Source: Lentimicrobiaceae bacterium (GTDB lineage: Bacteria; Bacteroidota; Bacteroidia; Bacteroidales; F082). From it: 34,582 nt of DNA. The stretch covers positions 1 to 34,582 of the forward strand of contig SUWT01000022.1 in NCBI GenBank assembly GCA_015061335.1, written 5' to 3'. The first letter of the stretch is position 1, and the number at the start of each line of letters is the position of its first letter. The notes beneath the pieces are model-generated. The model made no database searches. It saw only the letters and a program-made list of their open reading frames with translations, and had not been told where the DNA came from. The position numbers were made by a program, and so were the translations under genes. This document shows positions 14,443 to 24,589 of this stretch, one piece after another.

Positions 14443-15449
14443 AAAACACAAAAATTCTCTTTATCATAGCAGTATCTTCTCTGATTCTAATGATTATCAT
14501 AGCATTAGGATTAAGCATATATGCAATAAAAGTAGCCAACAAGCGTCCAGTCTCTTTAGAGCAGATAGTGATACAAAGTCACGATATTGAATTCTGCGAT
14601 GATATATATTTTGCGGGAGAAAGAGTTCCTTTGGAAATGTTTAACATCAGAGAACGCTATGAAAGAGAACTTTTGTCTAACACATATTTTCACAGTAACA
14701 CCATGGTCTTGCTAAAAAGATCAAAACGTTGGTTTCCTGTGATTGAACCTATCTTAGAGAGATACGGTGTACCTAACGACTTCAAATATCTTTGTGTCAT
14801 AGAGAGTTATCTCAGCAATGTTGTCTCCCCTGCTGGAGCTGCAGGATTTTGGCAATTCATGAAAGCTACTGCCGAAGAGTACGGTCTAAAAATCAATAAA
14901 GACATTGACATGCGATATAATGTAGAATTGGAGACAGAGGCGGCATGCAAATATTTTCTCAAGGCATACGAAAGGTTCGGCAGTTGGACATTAGTAGCTG
15001 CAGCATATAATGCCGGTTCTGCCAGAATAGCAAAATTCATGAAAGAACAAGGTGCCACATCATATTATGATTTGCTAATGGCTGAAGAAACAGAACGTTA
15101 CGTATTTCGTATCTTAGCGATAAAATCTATCTTTGAGAATCCAGAAAAATATGGTATTTATGTTAGTGACAAATTGAGTTATGCACCATATAAATACGAT
15201 ATTATCATTGTAAATGAGAGCGTTGAGAATTGGACTGAGTTTGCGAAAGAACATGGCATAACATATAAATTATTAAAAGTCTTCAATCCTTGGTTGAGAA
15301 GCAATTCACTAAAAGTACATAAAGGTGAGGTTTATGAGATAAAAATACCCAAAAAACCATTTAACATCACACATGCACATATAAATGAATTGATTGGAGA
15401 TGAACAAATTCATACTTTCGACTCTTTATACACCGAAATAAGCCAATAA
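14439..15449 (+). CDS. Membrane-anchored lytic transglycosylase (MltD-like)
   Basis: 336 residues. An N-terminal membrane anchor (about 7-30) is followed by an SLT (GH23) domain with catalytic Glu 122 in CVIESYLSNVVSPAGAAGFWQFM and the AAYNAGSARI motif near 196. The last about 85 residues resemble a LysM repeat (WTEFAKEHGITYKLLKVFNPWL...KGEVYEIKIPK). The family cleaves the peptidoglycan glycan strand to 1,6-anhydro products in the periplasm. Starts inside the rfbC stop (ATGA overlap) and ends 1 nt before uvrA, so it is co-translated with both. Confidence 0.9.
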   Translation: MKNTKILFIIAVSSLILMIIIALGLSIYAIKVANKRPVSLEQIVIQSHDIEFCDDIYFAGERVPLEMFNIRERYERELLSNTYFHSNTMVLLKRSKRWFPVIEPILERYGVPNDFKYLCVIESYLSNVVSPAGAAGFWQFMKATAEEYGLKINKDIDMRYNVELETEAACKYFLKAYERFGSWTLVAAAYNAGSARIAKFMKEQGATSYYDLLMAEETERYVFRILAIKSIFENPEKYGIYVSDKLSYAPYKYDIIIVNESVENWTEFAKEHGITYKLLKVFNPWLRSNSLKVHKGEVYEIKIPKKPFNITHAHINELIGDEQIHTFDSLYTEISQ

Positions 15450-15450
15450 A

Positions 15451-18315
15451 ATGAGTTTAGATGAGAAGAAGATATTTTCTGAGGATGAATTTTTAGAGAT
15501 TTATGGAGCCAGAGAGAACAATCTGAGGGACATAAACATAAAGATTCCTCGCGATAAATTAGTTGTTATCACAGGATTAAGTGGCAGCGGCAAATCATCC
15601 CTGGCATTTGAGACCATATACGCAGAAGGTCAGAGACGTTATATGGAGTCGATGTCCTCATATGCCCGACATTTTATTGGCAATATGCAGCGTCCTGAAG
15701 TCGATGAGATCAAAGGTCTAAGTCCTGTTATATCCATAGAACAAAAATCAGTTAACAAGAATCCTCGTTCAACAGTAGGAACAATAACAGAAATATATGA
15801 TTATCTAAGACTTCTATATGCAAGAGTTGCGGAGCCATATTCATACAACACTGGAGAAAAGATGGTCAGATATTCTGAAGAACAAATCTGCAACCTCATC
15901 ATTAATTCATATAAAAACAAGAGAATAAATATCTTAGCACCTGTTGTTAGAGCTCGTAAAGGACATTATCGTGATTTATTTGAAAATATACGTCAACAAG
16001 GTTTTTTAAGAGTAAGAGTTGATGGTGAGATAAAGGAACTTTTTTTCGGGATGCAGCTTGATCGCTACAAAACCCATGATATTGAGATTGTTATTGACAG
16101 GCTTTTGGTCGGAGAAGATAAAAACAGAATCTCTAAAGCCATAGAACTAGCCTTCAAACATGGAAAAGGATTGTTATTTGTTTTGGAAGAAGGAGTTTCG
16201 ACAAGCTCAACTCCAGCCAACGTCCGTTATTTCAGTCGCTTGCTGATGTGCCCTACCACAGGACTTTCATACCAAGATCCTGAACCCAATACATTCTCTT
16301 TCAACTCGCCTTACGGAGCCTGTCCTAAATGTAATGGTTTAGGAGAAATTACTGTTATTGACATGAACAAAATCATTCCTGATATGGAGAAGAGTCTTAA
16401 GAAAGGTGGTCTCGCTCCTCTCGGAGAATATAAGAACTCATGGATTTTCAACCAGTTAGAAACATTAGGACTTCATTACGGATTTACATTAGACACTCCG
16501 CTCAAAGAACTCTCTGAAGAAGCACTGAATACAATTCTTTACGGAACGACAGAAGGTTTCACCGTGACAAAAGAACTTTACGGCACAATGTCGACTTTCA
16601 CCGCGACTTTCGACGGATTGATAAACTTCATAATGAAACAAAATGAAGACGAAAACGCTTCCACCTCGATAAAACGATGGGCTGCGAGTTTCATGAATGA
16701 AACACAATGTCCTGAATGTCACGGCGCACGTCTCAAGAAAGAATCCTTATATTTCAAGATAAACGACAAGAATATCGCTCAACTCGCGGAGATGAATATC
16801 GTCAATCTCGCAAAATGGATTGATGAATTACCATCGCATCTCAACAAAAAACAAAAAGAAATAGCAACCGACATCTTAGCAGAAATTAAGAAACGTATCG
16901 ATTTCCTGTTAAACGTAGGCATCGATTATCTGAATCTTAATCGTCCCGCAAAGAGTCTTTCCGGCGGCGAAGCACAACGCATACGTCTCGCCACACAGAT
17001 AGGCTCTTTATTGACAGGAATACTTTATATCTTGGATGAACCTAGCATCGGTCTGCATCAACGTGACAACCAACGACTTATAGAATCGTTAAAAGAATTG
17101 AGAGACATCGGAAACTCCATCATAGTCGTTGAACACGACAAAGACACGATGATGGCAGCAGATTATATCGTTGACATCGGTCCAGGCGCAGGAAAACACG
17201 GAGGCGAGATAACTTTTGCGGGAACGCCGAAAGAAGTCAAAAAAGGCAAAGGTCTTACCTGCGACTATCTCAACGGCAAGAAGAAAATTGAAGTCCCCAA
17301 GTCACGACGCAAAGCAGGTAACGACGAATACCTCATACTTAAAGGTGCGAGAGGACATAACCTGAAAAATGTCACTTTGAAATTACCTCTTGGCGTAATG
17401 ACCTGCGTGACAGGTGTCTCCGGCTCAGGAAAATCGAGTCTGATTAACGAGACCCTCTACCCTATCTTGAGCAAACATTTCTATCGCTCCGTGAAAGAAC
17501 CGCTGCCTTACGATTCCATCGAAGGATTAGAATATATCGACAAAGTAATCGAGATTGACCAAGCACCTATCGGCAGAACACCACGTTCAAATCCGGCTAC
17601 ATACACCAAAGTCTTCGACGAAATAAGAAAATTATTCGGAGAACTTCCAGAATCTAAAATAAGAGGCTACAAAGCGGGAAGATTCTCCTTCAACGTGAAA
17701 GGCGGACGATGCGAGACCTGCTGCGGCGCAGGACTACGATTGATAGAAATGAATTTCCTTCCTAATGTACAGGTATTATGCGAGACTTGTCAAGGAAAAA
17801 GATACAACAGAGAGACATTAGAAGTCAGATTTAAAGGCAAATCCATTAACGACGTTCTTGACCTAACTATCAGCGAAGCTCTTGTCTTCTTCGAGAATTT
17901 CCCAAATATAACCCAGAAAATCAAAGCATTAGAAGATGTTGGACTAGGATATCTAAGCTTAGGACAGGCTTCAACAACTTTATCTGGAGGTGAAGCTCAG
18001 CGCGTAAAATTAGCTGCAGAACTCTCAAAACGGGATACAGGAAAAACACTTTATATCTTAGACGAACCGACGACAGGACTTCATTTTGAAGACATAAAAG
18101 TCTTGATGGACGTGCTCAACAAACTCGTTGAAAAAGGCAATACAGTTCTCATCATCGAACATAATCTTGATGTGATAAAACTCGCCGACCATATCATCGA
18201 CATAGGTCCTGAGGGCGGCGACAAAGGCGGAACTATCATAAGCGAAGGAACGCCAGAGAAAATCGTTAAAAATAATAAAGGATTCACAGCAAGATTCTTG
18301 AAAGACGAGATTTAA
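15451..18315 (+). CDS. uvrA: Excinuclease ABC subunit A
   Basis: 954 residues. The two ABC ATPase halves each have Walker A (GLSGSGKSS at about 42-50; GVSGSGKSS in the second half), signature LSGGEAQR, and Walker B (YILDEPSIGLH; YILDEPTTGLH). The second zinc module (CETCCGAGLR...CETCQGKRYN) is complete. In the first zinc module the usual first CxxC reads C-P-T-T (267-270), while C291/C294 are kept, a pattern I believe occurs in Bacteroidota UvrA proteins. UvrA recognises bulky DNA damage and loads UvrB in nucleotide excision repair. Placement between a cell-wall enzyme and a sulfatase with 1- and 3-nt gaps suggests cotranscription without a functional link. The length suits UvrA; a UvrA2 paralogue is a minor alternative. 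Confidence 0.95.
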   Translation: MSLDEKKIFSEDEFLEIYGARENNLRDINIKIPRDKLVVITGLSGSGKSSLAFETIYAEGQRRYMESMSSYARHFIGNMQRPEVDEIKGLSPVISIEQKSVNKNPRSTVGTITEIYDYLRLLYARVAEPYSYNTGEKMVRYSEEQICNLIINSYKNKRINILAPVVRARKGHYRDLFENIRQQGFLRVRVDGEIKELFFGMQLDRYKTHDIEIVIDRLLVGEDKNRISKAIELAFKHGKGLLFVLEEGVSTSSTPANVRYFSRLLMCPTTGLSYQDPEPNTFSFNSPYGACPKCNGLGEITVIDMNKIIPDMEKSLKKGGLAPLGEYKNSWIFNQLETLGLHYGFTLDTPLKELSEEALNTILYGTTEGFTVTKELYGTMSTFTATFDGLINFIMKQNEDENASTSIKRWAASFMNETQCPECHGARLKKESLYFKINDKNIAQLAEMNIVNLAKWIDELPSHLNKKQKEIATDILAEIKKRIDFLLNVGIDYLNLNRPAKSLSGGEAQRIRLATQIGSLLTGILYILDEPSIGLHQRDNQRLIESLKELRDIGNSIIVVEHDKDTMMAADYIVDIGPGAGKHGGEITFAGTPKEVKKGKGLTCDYLNGKKKIEVPKSRRKAGNDEYLILKGARGHNLKNVTLKLPLGVMTCVTGVSGSGKSSLINETLYPILSKHFYRSVKEPLPYDSIEGLEYIDKVIEIDQAPIGRTPRSNPATYTKVFDEIRKLFGELPESKIRGYKAGRFSFNVKGGRCETCCGAGLRLIEMNFLPNVQVLCETCQGKRYNRETLEVRFKGKSINDVLDLTISEALVFFENFPNITQKIKALEDVGLGYLSLGQASTTLSGGEAQRVKLAAELSKRDTGKTLYILDEPTTGLHFEDIKVLMDVLNKLVEKGNTVLIIEHNLDVIKLADHIIDIGPEGGDKGGTIISEGTPEKIVKNNKGFTARFLKDEI

Positions 18316-18318
18316 ATT

Positions 18319-19848
18319 ATGAAAAAAATAAATCTCGGCATATTATCACTATCGCTTGCTGTTCCGGCAGCAGCTCAAGTTCAGAACGATGAACGTCCTA
18401 ATGTGATTCTCATTTATGCCGATGATTTAGGTTACGGCGACCTGCAATGTTACGGAGCGAAGAACGTAGCCACGCCTAATGTCAATCGTCTCGCCGATAA
18501 CGGAATACGGTTCACCAACGCCTATTCTGTAGCATCAACGAGTACACCATCGCGATATGGAATACTTACAGGCGAATACCCTTTTCGCAAACAAGGTACC
18601 GATGTGGCTGCCGGTGATGCCGCCATGATAATATCACCAGAGCAACAGACCGTAGCAGACTTATTCAAGGAAGCAGGTTATGCGACGGCGGCATTCGGAA
18701 AATGGCATCTCGGCCTCGGAGCAGAAAGCGGCAAACAAAATTGGAACGCTCCTTTGGAACCTGCATTAGACGACATCGGATTCGAATATTCTTACATAAT
18801 GGCAGCCACCGCCGACAGAGTCCCTTGCGTATTCATCGAAAACGGAATGGTAGCCGACTACGACAGCAACTTTCCTATCTCAGTAAGTTATCACAAGAAT
18901 TTTGAGGGCGAACCAACAGGAAAAGACAATCCTGAAATGTTATATAATCAACGACATTCACATGGACACGACATGTCGATAGTAAATGGAATAGGTCGCA
19001 TCGGATTTATGAAAGGCGGAGGCAAGGCATTATGGAAAGACGAAAACATAGCATACTCCATCACAAGTCACGCCATTGGTTTTATCAATGAAAATAAGGA
19101 GAAACCATTCTTCATCTATTTCGCCACCAACGACATTCACGTACCGCGTTTTCCTCACGAGCGTTTCAGAGGGACGACAGAAATGGGGATGCGTGGCGAT
19201 GCGATAGCGCAATTCGACTGGTGCGTGGGAGAGATTATCAAGACATTGGAAGATAACGGATTATTAGAAAACACCTTGATAATTTTAACCAGCGACAACG
19301 GTCCTGTCATTGATGACGGATACGACGACAAAGCGAAAGAACTGCTCAACGGTCACGACCCGATGGGCGGACTTCGTGGTGGGAAATACAGCAGTTTCGA
19401 AGCAGGAACGAGAGTCCCGTTCATAGTTCATTACCCAAAAGAAATCAAAAAAAGCGAGGTCAGTGAGGCTTTGGTGTCACAGATAGACTTCTTCAATGTG
19501 ATGACTGAGTTTTTAGATATAAATCAGGAATATACTTCGCTCGACGGATTCAAAAACGAACTGAAGGCATGGATGGGAAAAGACAGGAAAGGCAGGAAGT
19601 ATGTAGTTCAGATGGCACAGAATCATAATCTTTCTATACGTATGGGCGACTGGAAATACATCCCGCCATGTGAAGGTCCGGCGATGATACCTTGGGGACC
19701 AGAGATTGAGACAGGATATTCCAAAGAGCCACAGTTATATCATCTGTCTTCACCATATGAAAATGAAGATCTCAGCGAAAAATATCCGAAGAGAATCAAG
19801 AAGATGCAAGATATTATTGAGAAAATATCTCCCGCAGAAAAACAATAA
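18319..19848 (+). CDS. Secreted sulfatase, serine type
   Basis: 509 residues with a signal peptide ending near AAAQ (20). Metal ligands D35/D36 lie in LIYADDLGYGDLQ, and the active-site motif is S75-T-P-S-R79 followed by YGILTGEYP, so the formylglycine would come from serine and need the anaerobic maturase (anSME), which is encoded at 27520-28683. FGKWHLG and TSDNGP complete the alkaline-phosphatase-superfamily core. It belongs to the S1 arylsulfatase family; the substrate (glycan, steroid or small sulfate ester) cannot be read. It starts 3 nt after uvrA, an unusual operon partner. Convergent with the glucosaminidase gene; only a short GAAATC/GATTTC hairpin (19858-19872) separates them. Confidence 0.92.
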   Translation: MKKINLGILSLSLAVPAAAQVQNDERPNVILIYADDLGYGDLQCYGAKNVATPNVNRLADNGIRFTNAYSVASTSTPSRYGILTGEYPFRKQGTDVAAGDAAMIISPEQQTVADLFKEAGYATAAFGKWHLGLGAESGKQNWNAPLEPALDDIGFEYSYIMAATADRVPCVFIENGMVADYDSNFPISVSYHKNFEGEPTGKDNPEMLYNQRHSHGHDMSIVNGIGRIGFMKGGGKALWKDENIAYSITSHAIGFINENKEKPFFIYFATNDIHVPRFPHERFRGTTEMGMRGDAIAQFDWCVGEIIKTLEDNGLLENTLIILTSDNGPVIDDGYDDKAKELLNGHDPMGGLRGGKYSSFEAGTRVPFIVHYPKEIKKSEVSEALVSQIDFFNVMTEFLDINQEYTSLDGFKNELKAWMGKDRKGRKYVVQMAQNHNLSIRMGDWKYIPPCEGPAMIPWGPEIETGYSKEPQLYHLSSPYENEDLSEKYPKRIKKMQDIIEKISPAEKQ

Positions 19849-19886
19849 ACTCAAAAAGAAATCTCAGATTTCGGGGTTCTCAGGTT

Positions 19887-20891
19887 CTATCTAAGCCTGA
19901 TGTTATCACCGACGTGCAGAATAGTATTCTCGTCCATGTCATTCATCTTGAAAAGTGATTTCAGCTTAACAGCATAAAGACGAGAAACGTAAGACAAAGT
20001 CTCACCTTTTTGTATAGTGTGATATTTATAAAGGCGCATCGCCTTGTTTTTCTTTGGTTCTATATAAATAATCTCGTTATCTTTCAAAGTACGACGTTTA
20101 CCAAGATTATTATATTTAATCAACTGATAATCATACAATTCCAATATATAGGCCAAATCATAAACAGTCTCACCTTCTTTAGCATAAATAAATTTGACTT
20201 TATTATTCTCACGGATATAACGTCCATCTGAAGTTTTACCAACGACTTCAGTCTCTGTAATTTTGAAAGGAGTATAAATTACTGTACTATTATTTTTTTT
20301 ATTCTTTTGGCTTTTATCTTTTGTCTTTTGAGTTTCATCATCTTTATATTCGAATTTTCCTTTCACAACCATTTGGTCATACTGAGAAAGATTATACTCT
20401 TCAATAAGTTTTATCAATATATTAGCATAAACAGGCAAAGTCGCATAACCAGCTTGTTTAAGTCCACGAGCCCAAGCCTTATAATCAGTTATCTCCAAAT
20501 CGAAAAGAAAGGCATAACGCTGACCTTTTGTCAGGAAAATTGAATGATCTCTGTAAGAATCTGCAGGTGAATCATATACACGAAAGCACTCACCTTTTTC
20601 ATCATCATCGTGATAAGTTTTTTTACCAGTCCAATCCTTATGACATTTAATACCGAAGTGATTATTAGATTTTTTTGCCAGCTCACTGGTACCGTTTCCG
20701 GATTCCAACAATCCTTGTGCAAGTGTTATCGATGCAGGAATCTTATATTGCTGCATTTCGCGCATAGCTAAATCTTTATATCTCTCAATATAATCCAATA
20801 CAAGCTTAGATTTATCCTGGGAGAACACCTCATCATGCAGCAAAAAGATTGCGGCAAGGAACAAAAGACATCTAAGGATAAATACTCTCAT
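19887..20891 (-). CDS. Peptidoglycan N-acetylglucosaminidase with two LysM domains
   Basis: 334 residues. Signal peptide (1-24, ending VFSQ), then a GH73 glucosaminidase domain (about 30-180) with the catalytic-region signature IPASITLAQGLLESGNGTSELAKKSNNHFGIK, where the Glu of LLESGNG is the expected acid. A lysine-rich linker (KTKDKSQKNKKNN) leads to two LysM repeats (FIYAKEGETVYDLAYILELY and YHTIQKGETLSYVSRLYAV) for peptidoglycan binding. It should act in the periplasm or at the cell surface in wall remodelling. Monocistronic, divergent from rsmG with which it shares a 112-bp promoter region. Confidence 0.92.
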   Translation of the reverse strand: MRVFILRCLLFLAAIFLLHDEVFSQDKSKLVLDYIERYKDLAMREMQQYKIPASITLAQGLLESGNGTSELAKKSNNHFGIKCHKDWTGKKTYHDDDEKGECFRVYDSPADSYRDHSIFLTKGQRYAFLFDLEITDYKAWARGLKQAGYATLPVYANILIKLIEEYNLSQYDQMVVKGKFEYKDDETQKTKDKSQKNKKNNSTVIYTPFKITETEVVGKTSDGRYIRENNKVKFIYAKEGETVYDLAYILELYDYQLIKYNNLGKRRTLKDNEIIYIEPKKNKAMRLYKYHTIQKGETLSYVSRLYAVKLKSLFKMNDMDENTILHVGDNIRLR

Positions 20892-20975
20892 ATTTTTTTC
20901 GTAAAATTACAAAATAAACGTTTATCACATATAATTATTTTATAATATTTTTCAATGTCATAAATCTTTTTTTTA

Positions 20976-20983
20976 TACCTTTG
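20976..20983 (+). promoter_or_regulatory. -7 promoter box for rsmG
   Basis: TACCTTTG, a full match to the Bacteroidota TAnnTTTG consensus, 20 nt before the rsmG start. Confidence 0.6.
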
Positions 20984-21003
20984 CGATTTTAAGGTAATCA
21001 TAT

Positions 21004-21630
21004 ATGAGCCATACCATAATAAAAAAATATTTTCCTGAAGTAACTGAAAATCAGATAACACAATTTGAGCGGTTACAAGCACTTTATGAAGATTGGAACA
21101 GTAAGATAAACGTAATATCTCGTAAAGACATGGATTGTTTTTATGAACATCATGTCTTGCATTCATTAGCTATTGCCAAATATTTCCCATTACTTCCCGG
21201 AATGAAAGTCATGGATGTTGGCACAGGAGGCGGTTTTCCTGGCATACCTTTAGCGATAATGTTTCCTCAAACATCATTTTTACTTGTTGACAGTATTGGC
21301 AAGAAGATCAAGGTAGTTCAAGCGGTTGCAGAATCGTTAGGATTAGATAATGTTGTTGCGATACAAGAACGTGTTGAAAAAGTAAATGATAAATTTGATG
21401 TAATCACAAGTCGTGCTGTGACACGTTTACCTGAGATTGCCGGATGGGTGGGCAACAAATTACGTATTCACAATGACATAGAAGCTGGAGGGATCTTATA
21501 TCTCAAAGGCGGAGATATTGAACAAGAGTTGCGTGATGTCCCCAAAAACTGGAAGCGTAAATCCACCTCGATAACAAAATGGTTTGCCGAGCCTTATTTT
21601 GTAGAAAAATATGTAGTACATTTGTATTAA
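21004..21630 (+). CDS. rsmG: 16S rRNA (guanine-527-N7) methyltransferase
   Basis: 208 residues, full length. It methylates G527 of 16S rRNA using S-adenosylmethionine. The Rossmann methyltransferase motif VMDVGTGGGFPGIPLAI, the N-terminal YEDWNSKINVISRKD block, and SRAVTRLPEIAGW are all characteristic of RsmG/GidB. A -7 box lies 20 nt upstream. Followed after 26 nt by an M16 protease gene, probably on the same transcript. Confidence 0.95.
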   Translation: MSHTIIKKYFPEVTENQITQFERLQALYEDWNSKINVISRKDMDCFYEHHVLHSLAIAKYFPLLPGMKVMDVGTGGGFPGIPLAIMFPQTSFLLVDSIGKKIKVVQAVAESLGLDNVVAIQERVEKVNDKFDVITSRAVTRLPEIAGWVGNKLRIHNDIEAGGILYLKGGDIEQELRDVPKNWKRKSTSITKWFAEPYFVEKYVVHLY

Positions 21631-21656
21631 AAAACATCAAAATTCAATAAAAATCT

Positions 21657-24461
21657 ATGAGAAAGTACTTATTAACATTATTGATTGTCATCGCTTTTAG
21701 CATTAATAGTTTTGCACAGATGGCAATGCCACTTCCAATGGATCCTAATGTAAGATATGGGAAATTGGACAACGGCTTGACTTATTACATTCGTCACAAC
21801 GAGAAACCAGACAACAGAGCTGACTTTTACATCGCACAGAAAGTAGGTTCTGTTCTTGAAGAAGAAAGCCAAAGAGGTCTAGCTCACTTCTTAGAGCACA
21901 TGGCTTTCAACGGAACCACCAATCTTCCTGGCATGACATTGAGAAATTATCTCCAAAGCAGAGGTGTAAAATTCGGTGAGAACCTCAACGCATGGACAGC
22001 TATTGACCAGACTGTTTATATGGTGACAAACGTACAGACAGACCTTCCAGGTTTGGTTGACACATGTCTTCTCATACTTCACGACTGGTCAAGTTTCATT
22101 GCTTTAGAAGATGAAGAAATCGACAATGAACGTGGCGTTATCCTTGAAGAGGAACGTACAACAGGCGGTGCAAACAGACGCGTCATGGAGACATTACTTC
22201 CAAAAATGTATCCTGGCAGCCCTTACGGCGAACGCCTTCCTATAGGTCTCAAAGAAGTCATCGCCAACTTCTCATACCAAGACCTCCGCGACTACTATCA
22301 CAAATGGTATCGCCCTGACCTCCAAGGTCTCATCATCGTTGGTGACATCGATGTCGATGCTATCGAAGCTCGTATCAAGGAAATGTTCGCCGACATACCT
22401 GCTCCTGTCAATCCTGCTGAAAGAACACAATTTATGATTGAAGATAACGCAGAACCTATCGTTGCTGTAGCTTCAGACGCTGAGCTCACATCATATAGTC
22501 TCAGCTTATATTACAAGCATGAAGCAACACCAGATTCATTGAAAAACGATGCCAACTATTGGATGAGTGAATATGTGCTCTCATTGATTTCTCAAATGCA
22601 AATCAATAGATTACAAGAATTGACACAAAAACCTAACCCTCCATTCGTTTATGGCTACAGTTATTACGGAGATTACTATGTGGCTCCTACTAAAGAAGCC
22701 TGGACAAGCTTTGCAGCTCCTAAAGACATTGAAGGTATTGACGAAGCTATAAACGCATTGGTAGCAGAAAATAAACGCATGCAACAATATGGTTTCACAG
22801 CATCAGAATATGAAAGAGCAAAAGCCGACTTCATGAAATCTATTGAAAGTGCTTATAACGAAAGAAACAACACAGAAAACGAGAAATATGTGAATGCATG
22901 TTTAGACCATTTCCTAAGCAACGAACCTCTAATGGATATTGAAACTGAATATAATCTTTATCAACAAGTTATACCAAATATTCCTTTAGAAGTAATCAAC
23001 GCTTTTGCAAGCCAACTCATCACAGAAGACAATCTTGTAATCACGTTATCTGCTCCTCAAAAAGAAGGCGAGACACTTCCGACAGAACAAGAATTACTAG
23101 CCATGTATAACAAAGCTATCGCAATGGAAGTTGAACCTTACGAAGAAGAAGTTTTTGATGGTCCTATAGTAGCAGAGCTTCCTAAACCAGGAACAATTAA
23201 GAAAGAAAATACCAACGAGGTTTTCGGAACAACAGAATGGACACTCAGCAACGGCATGAAAGTCATATACAAACAAACAGACTTCAAAGAAGATGAAATC
23301 AGAATGAGTGCTTACAGCCCAGGTGGTTTGACAGCTCTTCCACAAGAGGACCCATACACATTACAAGTTTTAGGTGACATCATCACATTAGGAGGTGTCG
23401 GCGAATTCAGTGCCATCGACCTTCCAAAAGTACTCGCAGGTAAGAAAGTCAGCGTAAGCCCTTACATCAACACTTACTCAGAAGGCATGAGCGGCAACTG
23501 TTCTCCAAAAGACCTCGAAACAATGTTACAACTCGTTTACTTATACTTCACAGCACCTCGCGCCGACCAAGAAGCTTTCCAATCAGAAATGCAACGTACA
23601 CAAGCCATGCTAAAAAACATGGAATTAAATCCAATGATCACATTATCAGACTCTTTGACAAAAGTAATGTACAACAACCATCCATTACGTCTGAGAATGA
23701 AAGTTGAAGACTACGACAAAGTAGATTACGCAAAAGCGATGAAGATGTACGCTGACCGTTTCGCTGACCCTAACAATTTCACATTCACTTTCGTCGGCAA
23801 TATCGATGTAGAAACATTCAAACCATTAGTTGAACAATATCTTGCTTCACTGAAGAAAAACAAACGTAAAGAAAACTGGAAAGATGTAGGTCTCAACATT
23901 GTTGACAATAGTTATAAAACACATTACAGAAGAGAAATGCAAGATCCTATGACTTCTGTATATATGATTTATGATGGCAAAATGGAATACAACCTCAAAA
24001 ATCAAATTTACATGGATGTTCTTTCTGATGTTCTCGATATTGTCTATACAAAATCAATCCGTGAGGAACAAGGCGGCACATACGGCGTCGGTGTCATGGG
24101 ACAAACCATGAACAGACCAAAAGAAGGATTTATGTTCTACATCGCCTTCGATACTAACGACGAAGTTTATGCAACATTGATGGATATTGCCAAGGCTGGT
24201 CTCAAAGACATAGCAGAAAACGGACCTCGTCAAGAAGATCTTTCAAAAGTATTGGAAAACAAATTCAAGAAAAGAACAGAACAACTTCAAGAAAACAGAT
24301 TCTGGACAAATGCCATAATGACACAAGTAACAGACAATATTGACATTTTAACAGAGTATGAAAGTATCGTTAAAGAGATTACCGTTGAGTCTGTAGCAGA
24401 ATTCGCAAAACAGATTCTCAATGGCAACTTGAAAGAAGTGGTTCAACTTCCAGCCAAATAA
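21657..24461 (+). CDS. M16-family zinc protease (PqqL-like), secreted
   Basis: 934 residues with a signal peptide ending at about A20-Q21. The inverted zinc motif H77-F-L-E80-H81 followed by EEEIDNERGVILEE supplies the zinc ligands in the first of four insulinase-like domains. The second half (from about 520) repeats the fold without a zinc motif, as usual in single-chain M16 enzymes, with a terminal EEQGGTYGVGV block that contributes to substrate binding. It should degrade peptides in the periplasm or at the outer membrane. Downstream are heptad repeats and a palindromic repeat rather than a clear terminator. Confidence 0.93.
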   Translation: MRKYLLTLLIVIAFSINSFAQMAMPLPMDPNVRYGKLDNGLTYYIRHNEKPDNRADFYIAQKVGSVLEEESQRGLAHFLEHMAFNGTTNLPGMTLRNYLQSRGVKFGENLNAWTAIDQTVYMVTNVQTDLPGLVDTCLLILHDWSSFIALEDEEIDNERGVILEEERTTGGANRRVMETLLPKMYPGSPYGERLPIGLKEVIANFSYQDLRDYYHKWYRPDLQGLIIVGDIDVDAIEARIKEMFADIPAPVNPAERTQFMIEDNAEPIVAVASDAELTSYSLSLYYKHEATPDSLKNDANYWMSEYVLSLISQMQINRLQELTQKPNPPFVYGYSYYGDYYVAPTKEAWTSFAAPKDIEGIDEAINALVAENKRMQQYGFTASEYERAKADFMKSIESAYNERNNTENEKYVNACLDHFLSNEPLMDIETEYNLYQQVIPNIPLEVINAFASQLITEDNLVITLSAPQKEGETLPTEQELLAMYNKAIAMEVEPYEEEVFDGPIVAELPKPGTIKKENTNEVFGTTEWTLSNGMKVIYKQTDFKEDEIRMSAYSPGGLTALPQEDPYTLQVLGDIITLGGVGEFSAIDLPKVLAGKKVSVSPYINTYSEGMSGNCSPKDLETMLQLVYLYFTAPRADQEAFQSEMQRTQAMLKNMELNPMITLSDSLTKVMYNNHPLRLRMKVEDYDKVDYAKAMKMYADRFADPNNFTFTFVGNIDVETFKPLVEQYLASLKKNKRKENWKDVGLNIVDNSYKTHYRREMQDPMTSVYMIYDGKMEYNLKNQIYMDVLSDVLDIVYTKSIREEQGGTYGVGVMGQTMNRPKEGFMFYIAFDTNDEVYATLMDIAKAGLKDIAENGPRQEDLSKVLENKFKKRTEQLQENRFWTNAIMTQVTDNIDILTEYESIVKEITVESVAEFAKQILNGNLKEVVQLPAK

Positions 24462-24499
24462 ATTGAAAATTGAAAGCTGAAAATTGAAAATTGAAAATT
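24461..24499 (+). repeat. Seven-base tandem repeat
   Basis: About five and a half copies of AATTGAA (one copy AGCTGAA) directly after the M16 stop codon. The 7-base period matches that of the GTTGAGA-type heptads in the array at 13407-13890. Confidence 0.75.
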
Positions 24500-24550
24500 G
24501 TAGAGACGCGTCAATGTAACGTGTCTATAACACACATTGACACGTCTTTC
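24500..24550. repeat. Palindromic GTAGAGACGCGTCAAT repeat, copy 1
   Basis: AGACGCGTCAATGT (24504-24517) pairs with ACATTGACACGTCT (24534-24547), one mismatch, and GTGT/ACAC pair inside the loop. A second copy with the same mismatch and a different core lies at 26223-26272, beyond the MFS gene. GTAGAGACGCG-type palindromes are known as dispersed intergenic repeats in Bacteroidota and cyanobacteria. It may fold as a hairpin in the M16 transcript. Confidence 0.75.
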
Positions 24551-24589
24551 TAATTGAAAATGAATTTAATTTTTAAACAATAATCTTTT

